Positions 11,857 to 23,276 of a stretch of 64,000 nt of DNA are shown in pieces. The DNA lies in NCBI GenBank assembly GCA_030770425.1, contig JASJFT010000084.1:1-64000 (forward strand), in the 5' to 3' direction. Source of the DNA: Darksidea phi (lineage: Eukaryota > Ascomycota > Dothideomycetes > Pleosporales > Lentitheciaceae). The stretch's first letter is position 1, and each line of letters starts with the position of its first letter. A model generated the notes under the pieces. The model did no database searches. It worked only from the letters and a program-made list of their open reading frames with translations, and was not told where the DNA came from. The position numbers and the translations under genes were made by a program.

Positions 11857-12454
11857 GTGAGGCTTGGAGGAGTTGGCGCTCACAAAAACGGCTGCGATGT
11901 GGAGATGGCCCACGCTGGCCCGGGCTGCGTTCGGGGGCGTGAGCATAGATTCCCGCATAACTATTGGAACGGTGTGCATAGGGCTGTATCATACATACAC
12001 ATCTGTTTTTAGGCATAGAGCGCGGAGTGCTTAAGAGGAAGTTGGTTTGGCAAAGGAAGCATTGATAGTGTCTAGCTGGTGTATCGTAGTCGAAGTATAG
12101 AAGGCGACTTATGTCCATCGCCTATGTCTACCTGCAGTGCATTACGATATCTCATAACGGCTGTACTGGGAAACGCCCAGCCCAATAACTCTCGGCAAGC
12201 TTTCCACCAACCACCAATCATTTGCCTGCAAGCGCGACAAACACAGCCACCCACACCCCCGTCGTCATCCAAGCCTCCCACACGTCACCATACGGCCGTA
12301 GCCACAGTCCATCGGAACAACAATTCTCATCATACACGAGTGTAGCAATCTAACCAAAGCCTTCACATCCGAAGCAAGATCTCGAGCAAAGTTATTCGCA
12401 TCATACGCGCGTTGCGGGCAGAATGATATCGGATGTACACGACAGAAGCGAGGG
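11857..12454. other. 3' flank of DOA1 and intergenic DNA
   Basis: No gene is visible here. The first 200 bases are the likely 3' untranslated region of DOA1. The rest is ordinary intergenic sequence leading to the promoter of the next gene. Confidence 0.5.
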
Positions 12455-12693
12455 CGTAAAAGGGTATAAACTAAGGCTCACAAACACAGCCCTCACCATC
12501 TCTCTCTCAAAAAATTCCAAATCAAATCACGACCTCGCATCATCCTATTTCCAGTAATTCAAATCAAATCAACGTTATCTCAAAACTCAAATCATCGTCG
12601 TTGTCCCCAAGTGTCCCGTTCTTGGATCTATCTCCCGAAAAAGCGATATACGATATACTATATATACTGTCGTCAACCTAGAATTCAACCACC
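12455..12693 (+). promoter_or_regulatory. Likely promoter and 5' leader with TATA box
   Basis: GGGTATAAACTAAGG at 12462-12476 contains a TATA box. About 30-40 bases on begins a CT/CA-rich leader (ACCATCTCTCTCTC near 12500) followed by A/C-rich sequence to the ATG at 12694, behind TCAACCACC. This arrangement is typical of strongly expressed fungal genes and supports the reality of the small gene that follows. Confidence 0.55.
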
Positions 12694-13239
12694 ATGTGCC
12701 ACAAACGCTACCAACACCAACACCCTCCCACCATCGCCACTCCACCACTCTTCCCCTCCCACCCAGCCCACCGTCGCAGAGCGTGCTGTACCACAAAAGG
12801 CACATACCACCACCACCACCATCTCGCAACACCAGTGGTCGTCGACGCCACCACACCACCCTCCCCATATTCCCCAAACAATCACAATCACTCCACTCCA
12901 CCCTCTCTAATGGCGGCCCTCCTCCTCGGCGCCATCGGCTTCAGCGCCCTGAAAATAAAGGAAAAACGCGACGAACGGAAGCAGAAGAAGAAGGCGCTTT
13001 TGGACTGCGAGATTGAGCAGGTTGCTGAGGTTAGGAGGGGCGCTGTGTTGAAGGAGGGTGGGGATGCGGGAGCGGGGGGGAGGAGGAAGAGTGAGGAGGG
13101 GAGGGGTGAATGGGTTGGGAGGGGGGATGCAGAGGGTGGGAGGGGGGGAAGTGAGGGGCTGCTGCTGCTGCCGCCGCCGAGGTATGAGGATGTTGTTAGG
13201 GAGGGGGGTGGGAGGGGGAGGGGTATGTTGGATGTTTAG
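12694..13239 (+). CDS. Small basic protein with C-terminal PPxY motif
   Basis: A 181-residue frame with an ATG behind a TATA box and leader. Residues 1-72 are rich in His, Pro and Thr. From about residue 73, MAALLLGAIGFSALK is a short hydrophobic helix followed by a highly charged segment (KEKRDERKQKKK). A Gly/Arg/Glu-rich low-complexity region follows, and near the C-terminus is PPPRYEDVV, which contains a PPxY motif. PPxY motifs bind WW domains such as those of Rsp5/Nedd4 ubiquitin ligases. The shape (short hydrophobic helix, basic tract, PPxY) recalls small fungal adaptor-like proteins, but I cannot assign a family. Two other frames overlap here; this one was preferred because it starts first and ends in a recognisable motif. 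Confidence 0.55.
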   Translation: MCHKRYQHQHPPTIATPPLFPSHPAHRRRACCTTKGTYHHHHHLATPVVVDATTPPSPYSPNNHNHSTPPSLMAALLLGAIGFSALKIKEKRDERKQKKKALLDCEIEQVAEVRRGAVLKEGGDAGAGGRRKSEEGRGEWVGRGDAEGGRGGSEGLLLLPPPRYEDVVREGGGRGRGMLDV

Positions 13240-13443
13240 GTGGGTTGGGGATGAGGGTTTGGCAAGCTGCGGTTTCATGGTGAGGATTGGCGAATCTTGA
13301 ATTTGTATTTATTATTCTTCCTGTATTCACATTTCGCTCTACTGGTTCTACTGTTTCAATACGTGTTTTCTTTGAGCGTTGGATAGTCTTGTATATACAC
13401 CAAGGCTAAATCTCGTGCCACATACCCCATGCCCTTCCTCACA

Positions 13444-13967
13444 TCACGCCTTCGGTTCCTTCCCCCCAATTTCCCTTGATTCCTTCACAAAGCCACTCTT
13501 CTTGTCCTTTGGCCACTCAACCCCCGGCGCAACATCCTGCCCAGCTGCATACCTCTTCAACACGCCAATATCCACCGTGTCAAGCGCCGCAACATGCGTA
13601 CACTCCAGCTTCACTCGCGGCACATCCGCCTCCTCACCTTCAACCACCTGTCTCCATCGTGCAGCCTCGATGCAATACCGTTCGCCCGGCCCCACGCCCT
13701 GTTTCCGCAGATCAAAGCCAGTCTTCGCGCTGAGATCCAGAAACGCGGCTGTTAGGATGGCGGCGATGGGGTGCGATGCCGTGCAGTATCCGGTGGTCGC
13801 CGCGGGAGAGGTACCGCTGCGAGAACTTGAAGACGAGTGTTGATGGAGTGGTTTTGGAGGACTAGATGTGTTTTATTAACACTGGATGACGGAAAACTTT
13901 CGGTAACGAGGGGCGTACCGTTTTTCTGCTTGACGTCTATGCCGCCTTGTTCGTTTTTGGCGGACAT
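13444..13967 (-). CDS. DUF2237-like small protein
   Basis: The 3' part (about 13872-13444) reads as one frame resembling DUF2237 proteins: FLDLSAKTGFDL corresponds to the family FLxFSxxxGNDL, GPGERYCIEAARWRQ to KPGDRWCLCAARW, and LECTHVAALDTV to LExTHExALExV. The function of the family is unknown. A plausible first exon starts at the ATG at 13967 (MSAKNEQGGIDVKQKN), with a GGTACG donor near 13918. The phase of that donor does not match the available acceptors (13862, 13826, 13817), so the 5' structure is unresolved: a non-canonical donor, a different first exon, or a sequence error are all possible. It lies 0.5 kb downstream of the zinc-cluster regulator, on the same strand. Confidence 0.6.
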
Positions 13968-14447
13968 TTTTGCAAGCTGTGGGTTCTTGTCCCCGGGATG
14001 ATGCGTTTTTAAAGCGTGAGCTGTGAATGTTCAGAGCGGACACTCGGGGCGTTTGGTCGCAGATTTTGATGAGAGTACGCAATCTAAGGGGATGGCTGTG
14101 GAAAGGCGGACAGAAGAGAAGAATGGAGTTCAAAGGATGAGAGGTCGGAAGGACAATGCACTCTCTAGCAGTATGTAGTCAGTATGACATGTCAAGATCC
14201 TGACGTCAACCATCCATCGCCCTCCCGATTAGTCATCTTCGCATCTCTTCCAGTTCGCACAACCTCTCCTTTTCGATTCATCGCATACTCCCCTTCCTTG
14301 CGCGATATAAGGGGAGTACTTGCACCTTTGTTCAGTGGTGGCCCTATGATGGAGCGGATAGCGGGAAGGCGTGAGATAAGGATGGCGCTATTCCGGAATA
14401 GGCGTAGCAGGCAACTACCTACCGAATCAGCCCTACCCAAGTTTGAT

Positions 14448-17033
14448 TCAGTTGAAGTTGACCCAACCCTCCTGCTCGAACTCCATGGTTTCCAGCCACC
14501 TCATGAAATCGCCATCATTGCCCGTTTGAAATAGCGGACTAGTCAAACTGGGATCATTCAGCCCCTCCGCGTCACTGCTCACGACTCGCACCGAAGCAGG
14601 GTCTAAAATCGTATCAAGGATCTTCTTCAAGAACTTCCGTCCACGATCGCAGCTCGCATAACCGTTGGTTCCAGGCTTTATCGTACCCAGGCAAGCGACA
14701 AACACGGACAGGTCCTGGATGGTATCTGATCTGGGTAGAGGATTGTTCAGGGCTGAAAGCGATGTCGGTTCTTGTTCTTGGTGGAGGAGTTCGACGGCGA
14801 TGACGGCCGCGGAGGGGATGCCGCCCATGGTCAGCAACTGGCTGAAGTCAAGCTGGAAGTCTCGAAAGATGTCGCGGTGGTTGATTAAGAAGAGGTAAAA
14901 CCTGAACATCTCTTTAGAAACGGCGATGAGTTTTGTCGAGTCGGCACCAAGTTTCTTGATCAGCGTACGCTGCAGCAGGAAATGGTGATAATAGTCATCC
15001 ACACGTATGTAGGTGAGGAACAAGAACTCGATCGGCGCTCGCTTCAGTTCCGAAAAGGGCTGGTTGTCCATTTTCAGAAAGCCTGGCAGGTCAGCCCAAA
15101 TCTGCACAGCCTGTTCCTCAATCTCTGCGGCCCGGCCGATGATTTCTTCCTGGGACAGCGAGCCCATGGATATCTCGAGTATGTTTTCGGTCAGCAGTGC
15201 ATTGGCCACAAAAATGCGTGCAAACGTGCAACGCTGCACTATTTTCCCCTTATTCCAGCCCTCGCTATCCAGAGTTGCCAAGGCGCGCTCGAGGTCCTGG
15301 CCATCTAGCATAATCTCGGCATCGCCGAGATCGAGCGGTAGTTGTAGCAGACAATACTGTCTCGTGAGTCGTGGTGGCCGTCCATGATACACCGCTGAGT
15401 ACTTGTCGTTCTCGTACGCGCACACGAAAAGACTATATGTAGTCAGCATCCGTCTAGTCGCAAAGATCATAGTGGAACTCACCGCTTCCGCATCTCGGCC
15501 ATAAACAAGGGCGTCTTATCGTCAACTGTTATCTCTTCGTGGAGGTTACAGTACACAAGGGCGGCCGCAAGTTGACCAAACTTTCGCCAGTTTTCGAAGC
15601 CTGAACGGGTTTAGCGAGGTACAATAGGCAAACACGCGCAGGACGACTCACTTCCTCTGTTCCTCAATGCACAGTACACGATCGTGTTCTCGTAGAGCAA
15701 CCATAGATAGAGATCGTTCAGCACGCTAAAGTCGTCACAGAAAGAGAGACAGATCTCGGACGCATTGTGTGTCTTTAGCGTCAATGCTGCGCGATCGACT
15801 GGCGGCTCGTCATGAGAGCAGAAAATTGGGTCGCCATCTAAACACTGGTTAGTTACTTTCGCGTCCATGTTCTGCAAATTGCTTCTCGTGCTTGTCTTCA
15901 AAACTAGCACACTACTAGAGAGCTTGACCACAGACGCCAATCCGACAGCAAGTCCAGAGACCTACCTGAAAGGCTCCCACCAAGTAAAGACACCAGTGTC
16001 ACGATAATACCTACAACTTCCCATCTAATGTTTTCGCCAGTAACGGCTGCGCAAAAGTCGCGCGGCGCGGTGTTCCTGTCCAAAAGCCGCGATAGCGGCT
16101 TAAGCGTATTTTTCCATATTCGTTCAGACATGAGTCTGAGCTCGGTAGGATTCTGGTCTTCCAGTTTTCTCGCCCATGCCCGCCACAACCCTGATGTGAA
16201 AATCTTAACCATCGGTTCGCATAAGATGATGCCTCGAGCGAACGAGAACCACTTGTCGATATATCGCTGAAACAAGGGGAGATCTTTCAATAGTGTGAGT
16301 AAGGCGGCTCCTCTTTCGATATAGGATTGGGGCACCCGAGAAGTAGGTGTTGTTTCATCAATTGAAGGCAAGATGCCGATACTGGTTTCATGCTCGGCGA
16401 GTATAGCAGTATGGTGTATAAAGCCTGGTAAATGCGTTTGATGGATGGAATCACCCCTGACGTGGGCTTCAGGTAGTGGTCGACGAAGCTCTTCCACAGT
16501 TTGATAGCCGTAGTTGAGTGCGGACCAGGGTTGAGCAGGCAGACTACTTGCACGAGCGAATCGGGGTTGGGGAATCGGAGTGTTTCTGGTGCGCAAGGGC
16601 CCAAAACTTGGACTGGGAGTGACGCCTCTGAGAAGTAGCACGTCGAGTCAGCATTGTTCTCGAGTAGGCAGGCTATGCAAAGTCTATCAAAGCGTCCTTT
16701 AAATAAAACCTATAGGCAATGATCTTGGCCAATGTACGAAATCCGGCCATACATACTTGGATGATTGGATAACCGAAGAGCCGATAGACCCATTCTCGGT
16801 AGGCGGGGACGGGAGGTTGTGCTTGGTCAGAGGTGCCGGGTGGTACACGCATTGCTCGGGCCTATTTCGTCGAACACAACGACCACACGTGGGCATCATA
16901 TGATCACAGCGTAGCTTGCCTTTTCTACACGGCTCGCATGATTGCAGTTTACCGTTGCGCCGGTAGTTGGTGTTTAGGGTACGATCCTGGTGCCCGACCC
17001 GTAGTCGAGATGGGAAAACATTGCCTGTCTAGT
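14448..17033 (-). CDS. Zn2Cys6 fungal transcription factor
   Basis: A zinc-cluster activator with a fungal-specific regulatory domain, expected to act in the nucleus on CGG-type sites; the regulon is unknown. Exons read by eye: about 17033-16757, 16627-15966, 15837-15652, 15600-15483 and 15432-14448; introns of 129, 128, 51 and 50 nt keep phase. The first exon holds the cluster C-x2-C-x6-C-x6-C-x2-C-x8-C (SCEPCRKGKLRCD, then CGRCVRRNRPEQC), preceded by basic sequence. The middle homology region includes FSVLNDLYLWLLYENTIVY, FENWRKFGQLAAAL, TPLFMAEMRKRLFV and GRPPRLTRQYCLLQLPLDL. The last exon supplies the helical remainder and ends GWVNFN. No ATG lies in frame with the cluster before a stop at about 17036, so a small 5' exon is missing from this model. 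Confidence 0.88.
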
Positions 17034-18004
17034 ACAGTTAGTTCTGTACCTTCAGTGGTGTCTCTGAACCACTCGAACCATGTTGAAGGGAACGCGAGCT
17101 TTGCGGTACGCTCACTTCCCGTCCAAAGTCAGGATACAGTCTCTATGGCTGCACGGCGCATCTACCTCGCTCCCTTGTGCTGTAGTCGGAATATCCGGAG
17201 TTACACTTCCCCAACCCCCCGGCTTGGATATAATGCAGATGTAACGACTCCGACGGCTAGTACCACAAAAGACGCTCTAGGATGCAAAGTTGGATGCAAA
17301 TAATGTTGAGATAGTGCGACAGATGCGTGGCCGGACCTCAGGTCATTTGTGGAGAGATTGCGGAGTGATTGCGGAGTTGAAGGCTGCAGTCCAAGAAGAT
17401 AAGCCGGCGTTTTCGTCATGTCAGCAATAATGTTATCCAATCATCGGCCACGAGCCCCACATCTCGTCTCCAGAGCCCTTGTCGCAACACTAACCAAAAT
17501 ACCCGCTTCGGAGCTCGTACGGCATTCGCTTCGACGACATGGAAGCCTTCCGTAGGGTGGTCATACTATCATGGTACTACCAGGTCAAAGTAAGTTCGGA
17601 ATTCATCAGCGACTCACCAAAGAGTTGTGGTTGCTAGCCACAATGCACGATTTCTTCGTTGCTCTCGTTCTCCCATTGCTGAAGCATTATGCATCAGGCC
17701 CCGACTAGCATCCAAGGCAGCAATGCGACGTACGGGGACTGACTAATGTAAGCCTGGAATCGGCGAGGCATCGTAGGCATCAACCTTTGCGTAGGTCTTA
17801 GTGGTCGAGCGTCGTAACCCATTTCGCAAGCTTTTGGCGTCAGAGCGGCTTTCCCGTTTTAAACTCCGTACGTTGATCGGCATATATTGATATATAAACA
17901 TGCGTGGACTACCTTGAAGCATTTCAGGCATTAAATACAGTTCTACAATCAGCTATACACCAACGTCTCCATTGCGACATCCTCGCGTGATCAACTCCCC
18001 TCCT
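17034..18004. other. Upstream region, TATA-like site near 17893
   Basis: No gene is supported here. It should contain the first exon and promoter of the zinc-cluster gene, which I could not place. TATATAAA at 17891-17898 could serve the small plus-strand frame that follows. Confidence 0.4.
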
Positions 18005-18319
18005 ATGAACTACAACCGCCTGATCGAATCGCCTCAGACCTACGATCGATACGCACTACTCTTCCCTCACCAACCCACTTCATCATCAACAATGACCTCC
18101 AATGACAACACCAACACTAGCAACTATGGCACCGTCCAGCAAGACAAGAGCAAATCTCCCTTCTACCGCATCACATCCCGCAGCTCGACCGACTCGACAC
18201 GGTCGACTGATACATTGATACAGAAGGCGGCGAAGAAGGAGCAGCCGAAGCCGGTGTCGACGAAGGTTATTTTTGACAGTAATAATTGCTCCGTCTATGA
18301 GGCGGTTATATGGATCTAA
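18005..18319 (+). CDS. Small Ser/Thr/Asn-rich hypothetical protein
   Basis: An ATG at 18005 opens a 104-residue frame; a second ATG at 18092 would give 75 residues (MTSNDNTNTSNYGTVQQ). The sequence is hydrophilic, rich in Ser, Thr and Asn, with a basic stretch (IQKAAKKEQPKP), and ends SVYEAVIWI. No domain is recognisable. A TATA-like element about 110 bases upstream and a CT-rich leader give modest support. It could also be the first exon of a longer gene. Confidence 0.33.
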   Translation: MNYNRLIESPQTYDRYALLFPHQPTSSSTMTSNDNTNTSNYGTVQQDKSKSPFYRITSRSSTDSTRSTDTLIQKAAKKEQPKPVSTKVIFDSNNCSVYEAVIWI

Positions 18320-19902
18320 TGCGAGTTAGCTGCGTACAAGAACTCCTTCCGACCAGCGATGTAGAAGACGACCATATACATTGGGCCCCACACACTGCAC
18401 GCCCTCTTTCTTGAGGCTCAGACCGTTGCCCTCGCTGTCATGCGATGACGTTCCGGGCAACGACTGCAACCCCCCTTTGGTTGCAACCAAACAACCTTCT
18501 TGCGTTTCAAGGTATTCGGGACTAAATACTATTTTGTGTAACCCTTTTTGGGTTTATTCCGCGAGTTTGACGACGCGATGACTGCCACTCATTCGATATG
18601 TTGGGCCTTACGTGATTGGTTGGGGTTGGCTCTGGGGAAATGGGACTATATGGAACGCTCATAGGGTGTTGGAGGCCCTGGCGCACGGCGTAGGTCTCCT
18701 GTATGTTTGAAGCGTATGGGTGATGATGACCAATTGCTGTCGTACCTACAACACTTACAATGAAAATTGACCTTCTGAGCAGTTACACAGGATCATATTT
18801 GAGGATTGATACCCACAGAGTAGGGACTTTCGATCGCGATTAACTAACGTGCCAAAGATCAGAGGCCCCTTCTAGCGAACTAATTTGTATTGGTCTGCAA
18901 AGAACTTCCTACAGAGACGAAACACCTCACCTTCGAGCTCAAAATGTTGCACTATAGCAATGCACAATGAACGCCTCGGGTCCCCCTTAGCCGTTACTTC
19001 AGCATGGCCTCGGCAGTGGGGGATTTCTTCCACTGCCTAACTTTCCGTACAATCATCGTGAAAGTCGCGAAGATCGTCGCTCTCGGAAGGCGAGCGTCGG
19101 TACGACCACTCAAGGCGATATCCGAATTCTCAAAGAATCATCTCAACATTCACTTCAACCTAGCCGACTTCTAGTTTTGCGTACATGATAACACTACTAG
19201 CTACAGTGGAACCATCTCGAATTTCAAGGCAAGAGCCAGTCATATGGAACAGTCGGTTTCGCAGTCACCTTCCAATGTGGCTGATCGACCTTGACGCATT
19301 GTATGCCTTGCGCCCTCCTCCCGCCGGCGGGGCGCAGCTGTTCTGGGTTAATTCCAGGACCGTCTTTCCCCGGCAGACCTTGGGAAGGCAGGAAATTGGG
19401 TTTTCGAAGGCACCTGAGGAGGTTTAGGATGACTTTTTTAGGGAAGTGGGAATTATGGGGAATGCCATTGTTTGGAATGATTTGTGGAGTTGAGTGTATA
19501 GCAGCTCCCATGTTTTGAAAAAAGCGGCGCGATTGGGGAAGATCACCATCTTAGCTCACTGTCGGGGGCTACTGCGGGAAATAATCTTGTAAGTAGACGT
19601 ACATACGGAGTTTATTTCACTTTGCGGTTGTGTCTGGAATGTGACGCTTTTTCGAGAGCGCGTTCCTGACTCGGCGAATGCGCACAGAACACGATATTTG
19701 GATCAAGTGACGCTTTCTGGTGTACAGGGGAACTGCCACGTTCTCATTAAATGATAGTGCATCATCCATGAAATTCCCTTTTAACGCGATTTCCTCGCCT
19801 ATGAAAAGTTCGCCGCACCTACCTCACCTTCATGTCAGACAGTTTACAACCTCAAATCACCTTCAGTGATATCGGCCACGGAGATTATTTGAGCTTTTCA
19901 CA
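18320..19902. other. Intergenic, no supported gene
   Basis: Several frames of 60-95 codons overlap around 19185-19520 on both strands. None has a recognisable motif or clean exon structure. I see nothing else in this 1.6-kb stretch. Confidence 0.5.
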
Positions 19903-20760
19903 ATGTCCTCTTTCTCTATTTTCTACATCTTTTTGCTACTTCCGATCCTTCAACTTATTCAACTGTACACCGGAGTATGCAAGCGCAACAAAAATAGGGA
20001 GCCCGTCGAAACCACTGCGTCAGATGATCTCGAGAGAGCAACCCATACTGTGACATCGCCTGCTGCCATGTCGGGCTTGGGAACTAACAACCATATCTAT
20101 CAGGTTGACGGGGGTGATACGGAAGATGCCGGCGAGTGCGTCGAGCGATACCTACACTCTTGCACATATGATCGTACTTCCAAACCGCAAAAATATTTCC
20201 GGTTTATGGCCCTTATTTACTAGTGTTGGGAGTGGTCGGATTCAGTCGCATATTCAGTTGCACATGTGTATGCCGGAGGTTTCATGGACCTATTTGAATC
20301 CAGTACAAACCACGGAGGTGCTCTAACCTTAGTCTCGCGACAAGTGCGAGGGGAGAATAGAGGAATCACCTTCAAAGTCAATAGGCTTAAGTTCGGCTGC
20401 GATGGTTTCGCAAAGGTCAGGTACTACAGGAACCGTACCGCAGGGTGGTCGATCTCCGATTGCAACATGGGCAGCGTCAACGATCATCTTTTCTTCAGGC
20501 AAGGCGCTTCTGCTTATATTTTGGAGTCTATGCGATACCTTGTATTCACCGTTACTCGGTCCGATCTCGAGGGCACTCTCCGCTGGCTCAAGTTGGCATG
20601 CGAGAGGGGAGAGATACGCACCGTGTGCATTCGCATGGAATATGAAGGATATGGGTCATTGAACCGGTGGGACGCGGTTTTTATCAACAAATGCATCAAG
20701 ACGACATGCTGTAATGTCCCCGAGCGACACTGGCGCAAATTTCCCTATTTCCAGGAGTAG
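19903..20760 (+). CDS. Uncharacterised protein, probably two exons
   Basis: The ATG at 19903 starts a frame with a hydrophobic N-terminus (IFYIFLLLPILQLIQLY, residues 6-22) followed by a basic stop-transfer-like CKRNKNRE, so the product may be membrane-anchored. That frame ends at 20223. A second frame, 20266-20760, has ALTLVSRQVRGENRGITFKV, which resembles the LxxVCRQIxxE segment of fungal proteins in which an F-box-like start is followed by a degenerate repeat, and ends in a cysteine-containing tail. An intron between about 20226 and 20260 (TTCAG acceptors available) would join them, but I could not fix its ends. The family is unknown. Confidence 0.4.
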
Positions 20761-21269
20761 GACATCAGACATCTGAGGCATAGAATTTCGACGACGGATT
20801 ACGAAAGGACCATTGACTGGATCAGCAACGGACTCTGATTGCGCGACACCAGTGTCCAAATTGGCATCGTAAAGAGTCTTTTGCGATAATTGTATCCTAC
20901 ACGCAGCTCAGCCTCCATCAATCTTCTAATCTCGGCCATGATCCCCAATTCGAAGCACCTCTTCGCTTAATCTGCAATTCATCATACGGTACATATTGAT
21001 TGATCTAATTTCTGGTAGATTTCCAACAAGCCGGGAGGTCATGCACTATCATCGTCTTTCCTGTTCGGAGGCATTGCGGGTATCTTTACAAGTGTCCACA
21101 CACAGGGTATCTACTAGAAGCAACATCGGCGAACGCTTGAACTCACGATGGAAATTATGGGGTGGCGACCACGGTAACAAAATTACAAAATCTGTATACT
21201 AGCTTAGTGGCTCAATATAAATGCTAATTTCACGATAAAGTAAACCATGCCCATTCAGTCAGTGACCCT
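20761..21269. other. Intergenic, no supported gene
   Basis: No frame or RNA gene is recognisable in these 0.5 kb. They lie between the 3' ends of two convergent genes. Confidence 0.5.
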
Positions 21270-22141
21270 CTAATACCGCTTGTATGCCCTGCGCCGTTCC
21301 ATTCCCAACGTCCCTTCCTCCGCAGGATCATCTCCAAGCTGATTGTCCGGATCGCCACCGTCACCTTTGTTAGCGGTTTCGATGAATTTGCCAGCCGGCC
21401 TCATTCCGTCATCTTCTCCAAGCAAGATCTCATCATCCGGGAGCAACTTCCACTCTTCCACCGCATCCACGTTGAGCGTGAATATCTGCGTGCTACATTT
21501 GTCGAGCGAGCTAGGTGCCATGACGCGCCATACACGTGAAGTAGGTGCCTCACGATTGGAAGTAGATCTACAGAAATGCATCTACAAGGACTTAGTAACT
21601 TATAGCTCAAGGTATTCCGAGGGAAACATCTGGGACTTACCTCGCGGCTGGTAGATGTGGTAGATTCTTGTCCAGGAGCACTCCAATTCATCATACCCAT
21701 TCCAAGGCCCGCGTTCGAAAGGAACATATCCAAATTCAACATAACAACGAGTATAAGGAGGGCGTAACAGAGTATCCCGACGAGGTCGCTCCGGTGCCAC
21801 GCACACCTTTCATTTTCCTCGCCGTGTCCATCCTCACTTTCGTTGTCACCATCTTCATAGAAAGCTTTTGGTCCCTCGCCCCAAAACCCACAATGTGCTT
21901 CTTCATCGACATCCAACTCCACATCTGTGCCCTCGGCTTCTCCCTCTGGCCTTTCGGAGATGCGCGGTAGTAGCGGCGCGCGTGTAGAAACATTCCTCTG
22001 TTGATGTTTACTGTACGGTGGTGGAGGTCGTTGGTGGTAGTGTGATGAGCGGCGGGGCATGCCGGGGCGCGAGTTGCGGAAGTAGGTTAGCAGAGACGCG
22101 CGGGGGAGGGCGTCGAGGGCATTGGAGCGGCCTGTTGACAT
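21270..22141 (-). CDS. Single-pass membrane protein with PPxY motif
   Basis: A 270-residue protein from two exons, 22141-21641 and 21581-21270, joined by a 59-nt intron (GTAAGT donor, CTAAG branch, TTGTAG acceptor) in phase 0. The N-terminal 118 residues are cytosol-like: basic at first, with PPPPY at residues 39-43 (a PPxY motif), then acidic (EGTDVELDVDEEA). One membrane segment covers about residues 119-141 (VGILCYALLILVVML). The C-terminal 125 residues contain a charged region (EEWKLLPDDEILLGED) and end RRRAYKRY. I do not recognise the family. A PPxY motif beside a single membrane helix is the layout of Rsp5/Nedd4 adaptors such as Bsd2 and Ssh4, so an adaptor role is possible but is inference only. 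Confidence 0.7.
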
Positions 22142-23276
22142 GATGACTGATGCACGATGCGGCTTCCGTCCAGTGCGGTAGCGTGAATAAGTGTAGTGGC
22201 TTATCGGATATTCAAAGATGCTGTGCGTAGCTCAATGTAAGAAAATGTAGCTGTGGATGTTCGATCCGTCTGCGGTCGCACTGGTGTGGGCATGCAGTGG
22301 TGTAAAGGACGTGGGGTCTTTTTTCACTACTTCGGTTGCATGAGGCATGTTGGATTGCTACTGTCGTCGAAAACAGCGAGGGAAGAGCGATGGATGCGGG
22401 ATGTTGAAGTTTGCGGAAAGTGAGAACGGAGAAAGTCGTCGGTTGCGGTGAGGCTGGGAGGAATGCGCGTCGTGTCACGTCAAGGTCGACGGGAAGGTGG
22501 GCTTGTGCAACATAGACGAGACGGGGCAGGAAACCGAATTGATAGTTAAAAGACGTGGGGAACATGATCCTTGAAGCGAAAGAAGTATATTTAGAGCTCG
22601 AATAACTTACCAAGATATCATATCTAAGCACTTATCAACCTTGGTAATGCAATAGAAACTACAAAAAGAAGTTATATGAGCTAGGCAAGCACGCTTTCTA
22701 GGACAGTTCTATTTTGAGTAAACGAGGAGCCGAGACGGTTTATATGCCACCAATATCATAGCTACTTAATTTAACCACGCAGGTGTTGTCAGCCCCAGCG
22801 AGGTATGCAAGTCATAGGTACATAGCGAGGTTCCAGTCACGCTTTAGTAATACTAGGGAGAACCTATCGATGTATGGAAGGTGTCTTCAGCTTCAAGTAT
22901 TATCACTGGACATATACCAAAGTATGCCTTGAACGCCTCTACAATGGCGAGCGGACGTTCCTGTTGGTGTATGGCGTTGAAGTGTATACAATATGCACCG
23001 CTTCAACGAAATTGTGCGAATCCTAGTGGCTATAGAGATAAGACCTGAACTTGTATAGCGCGCACTCACAGAGCCCCTCAACTCGATATTCATTGCCTAT
23101 TCTGCATATAACTTGAGTATGAAGGCTGGCGAGGGAGTAGGGGTTTTGGCAGTTCCGATAGCAGTCACTCTTGAACTATAGTAACATATCTCCAGTAATA
23201 TTACATAGAGGATACAAACGCCCGTAACCGCAGTTACTAGTTGACTAACTTCCCTGCACCTGCTGAGGCCATGACT
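22142..23276. other. Intergenic, partly AT-rich
   Basis: The region is upstream of the membrane-protein gene and downstream of the second BTB gene. AT-rich sequence lies around 22640-22760. Frames here are short, overlap each other and show no motif. Confidence 0.5.

Noticed and set aside
14184..14534. 116-codon plus frame over the end of the zinc-cluster regulator
   Set aside because: It is antisense to the well-supported last exon of the regulator and has no motif of its own.
19185..19520. Overlapping frames with a PGKDGPGINPEQ segment
   Set aside because: Considered as a transposon or secreted protein piece, but there is no second motif, no splice partner and no conserved start.
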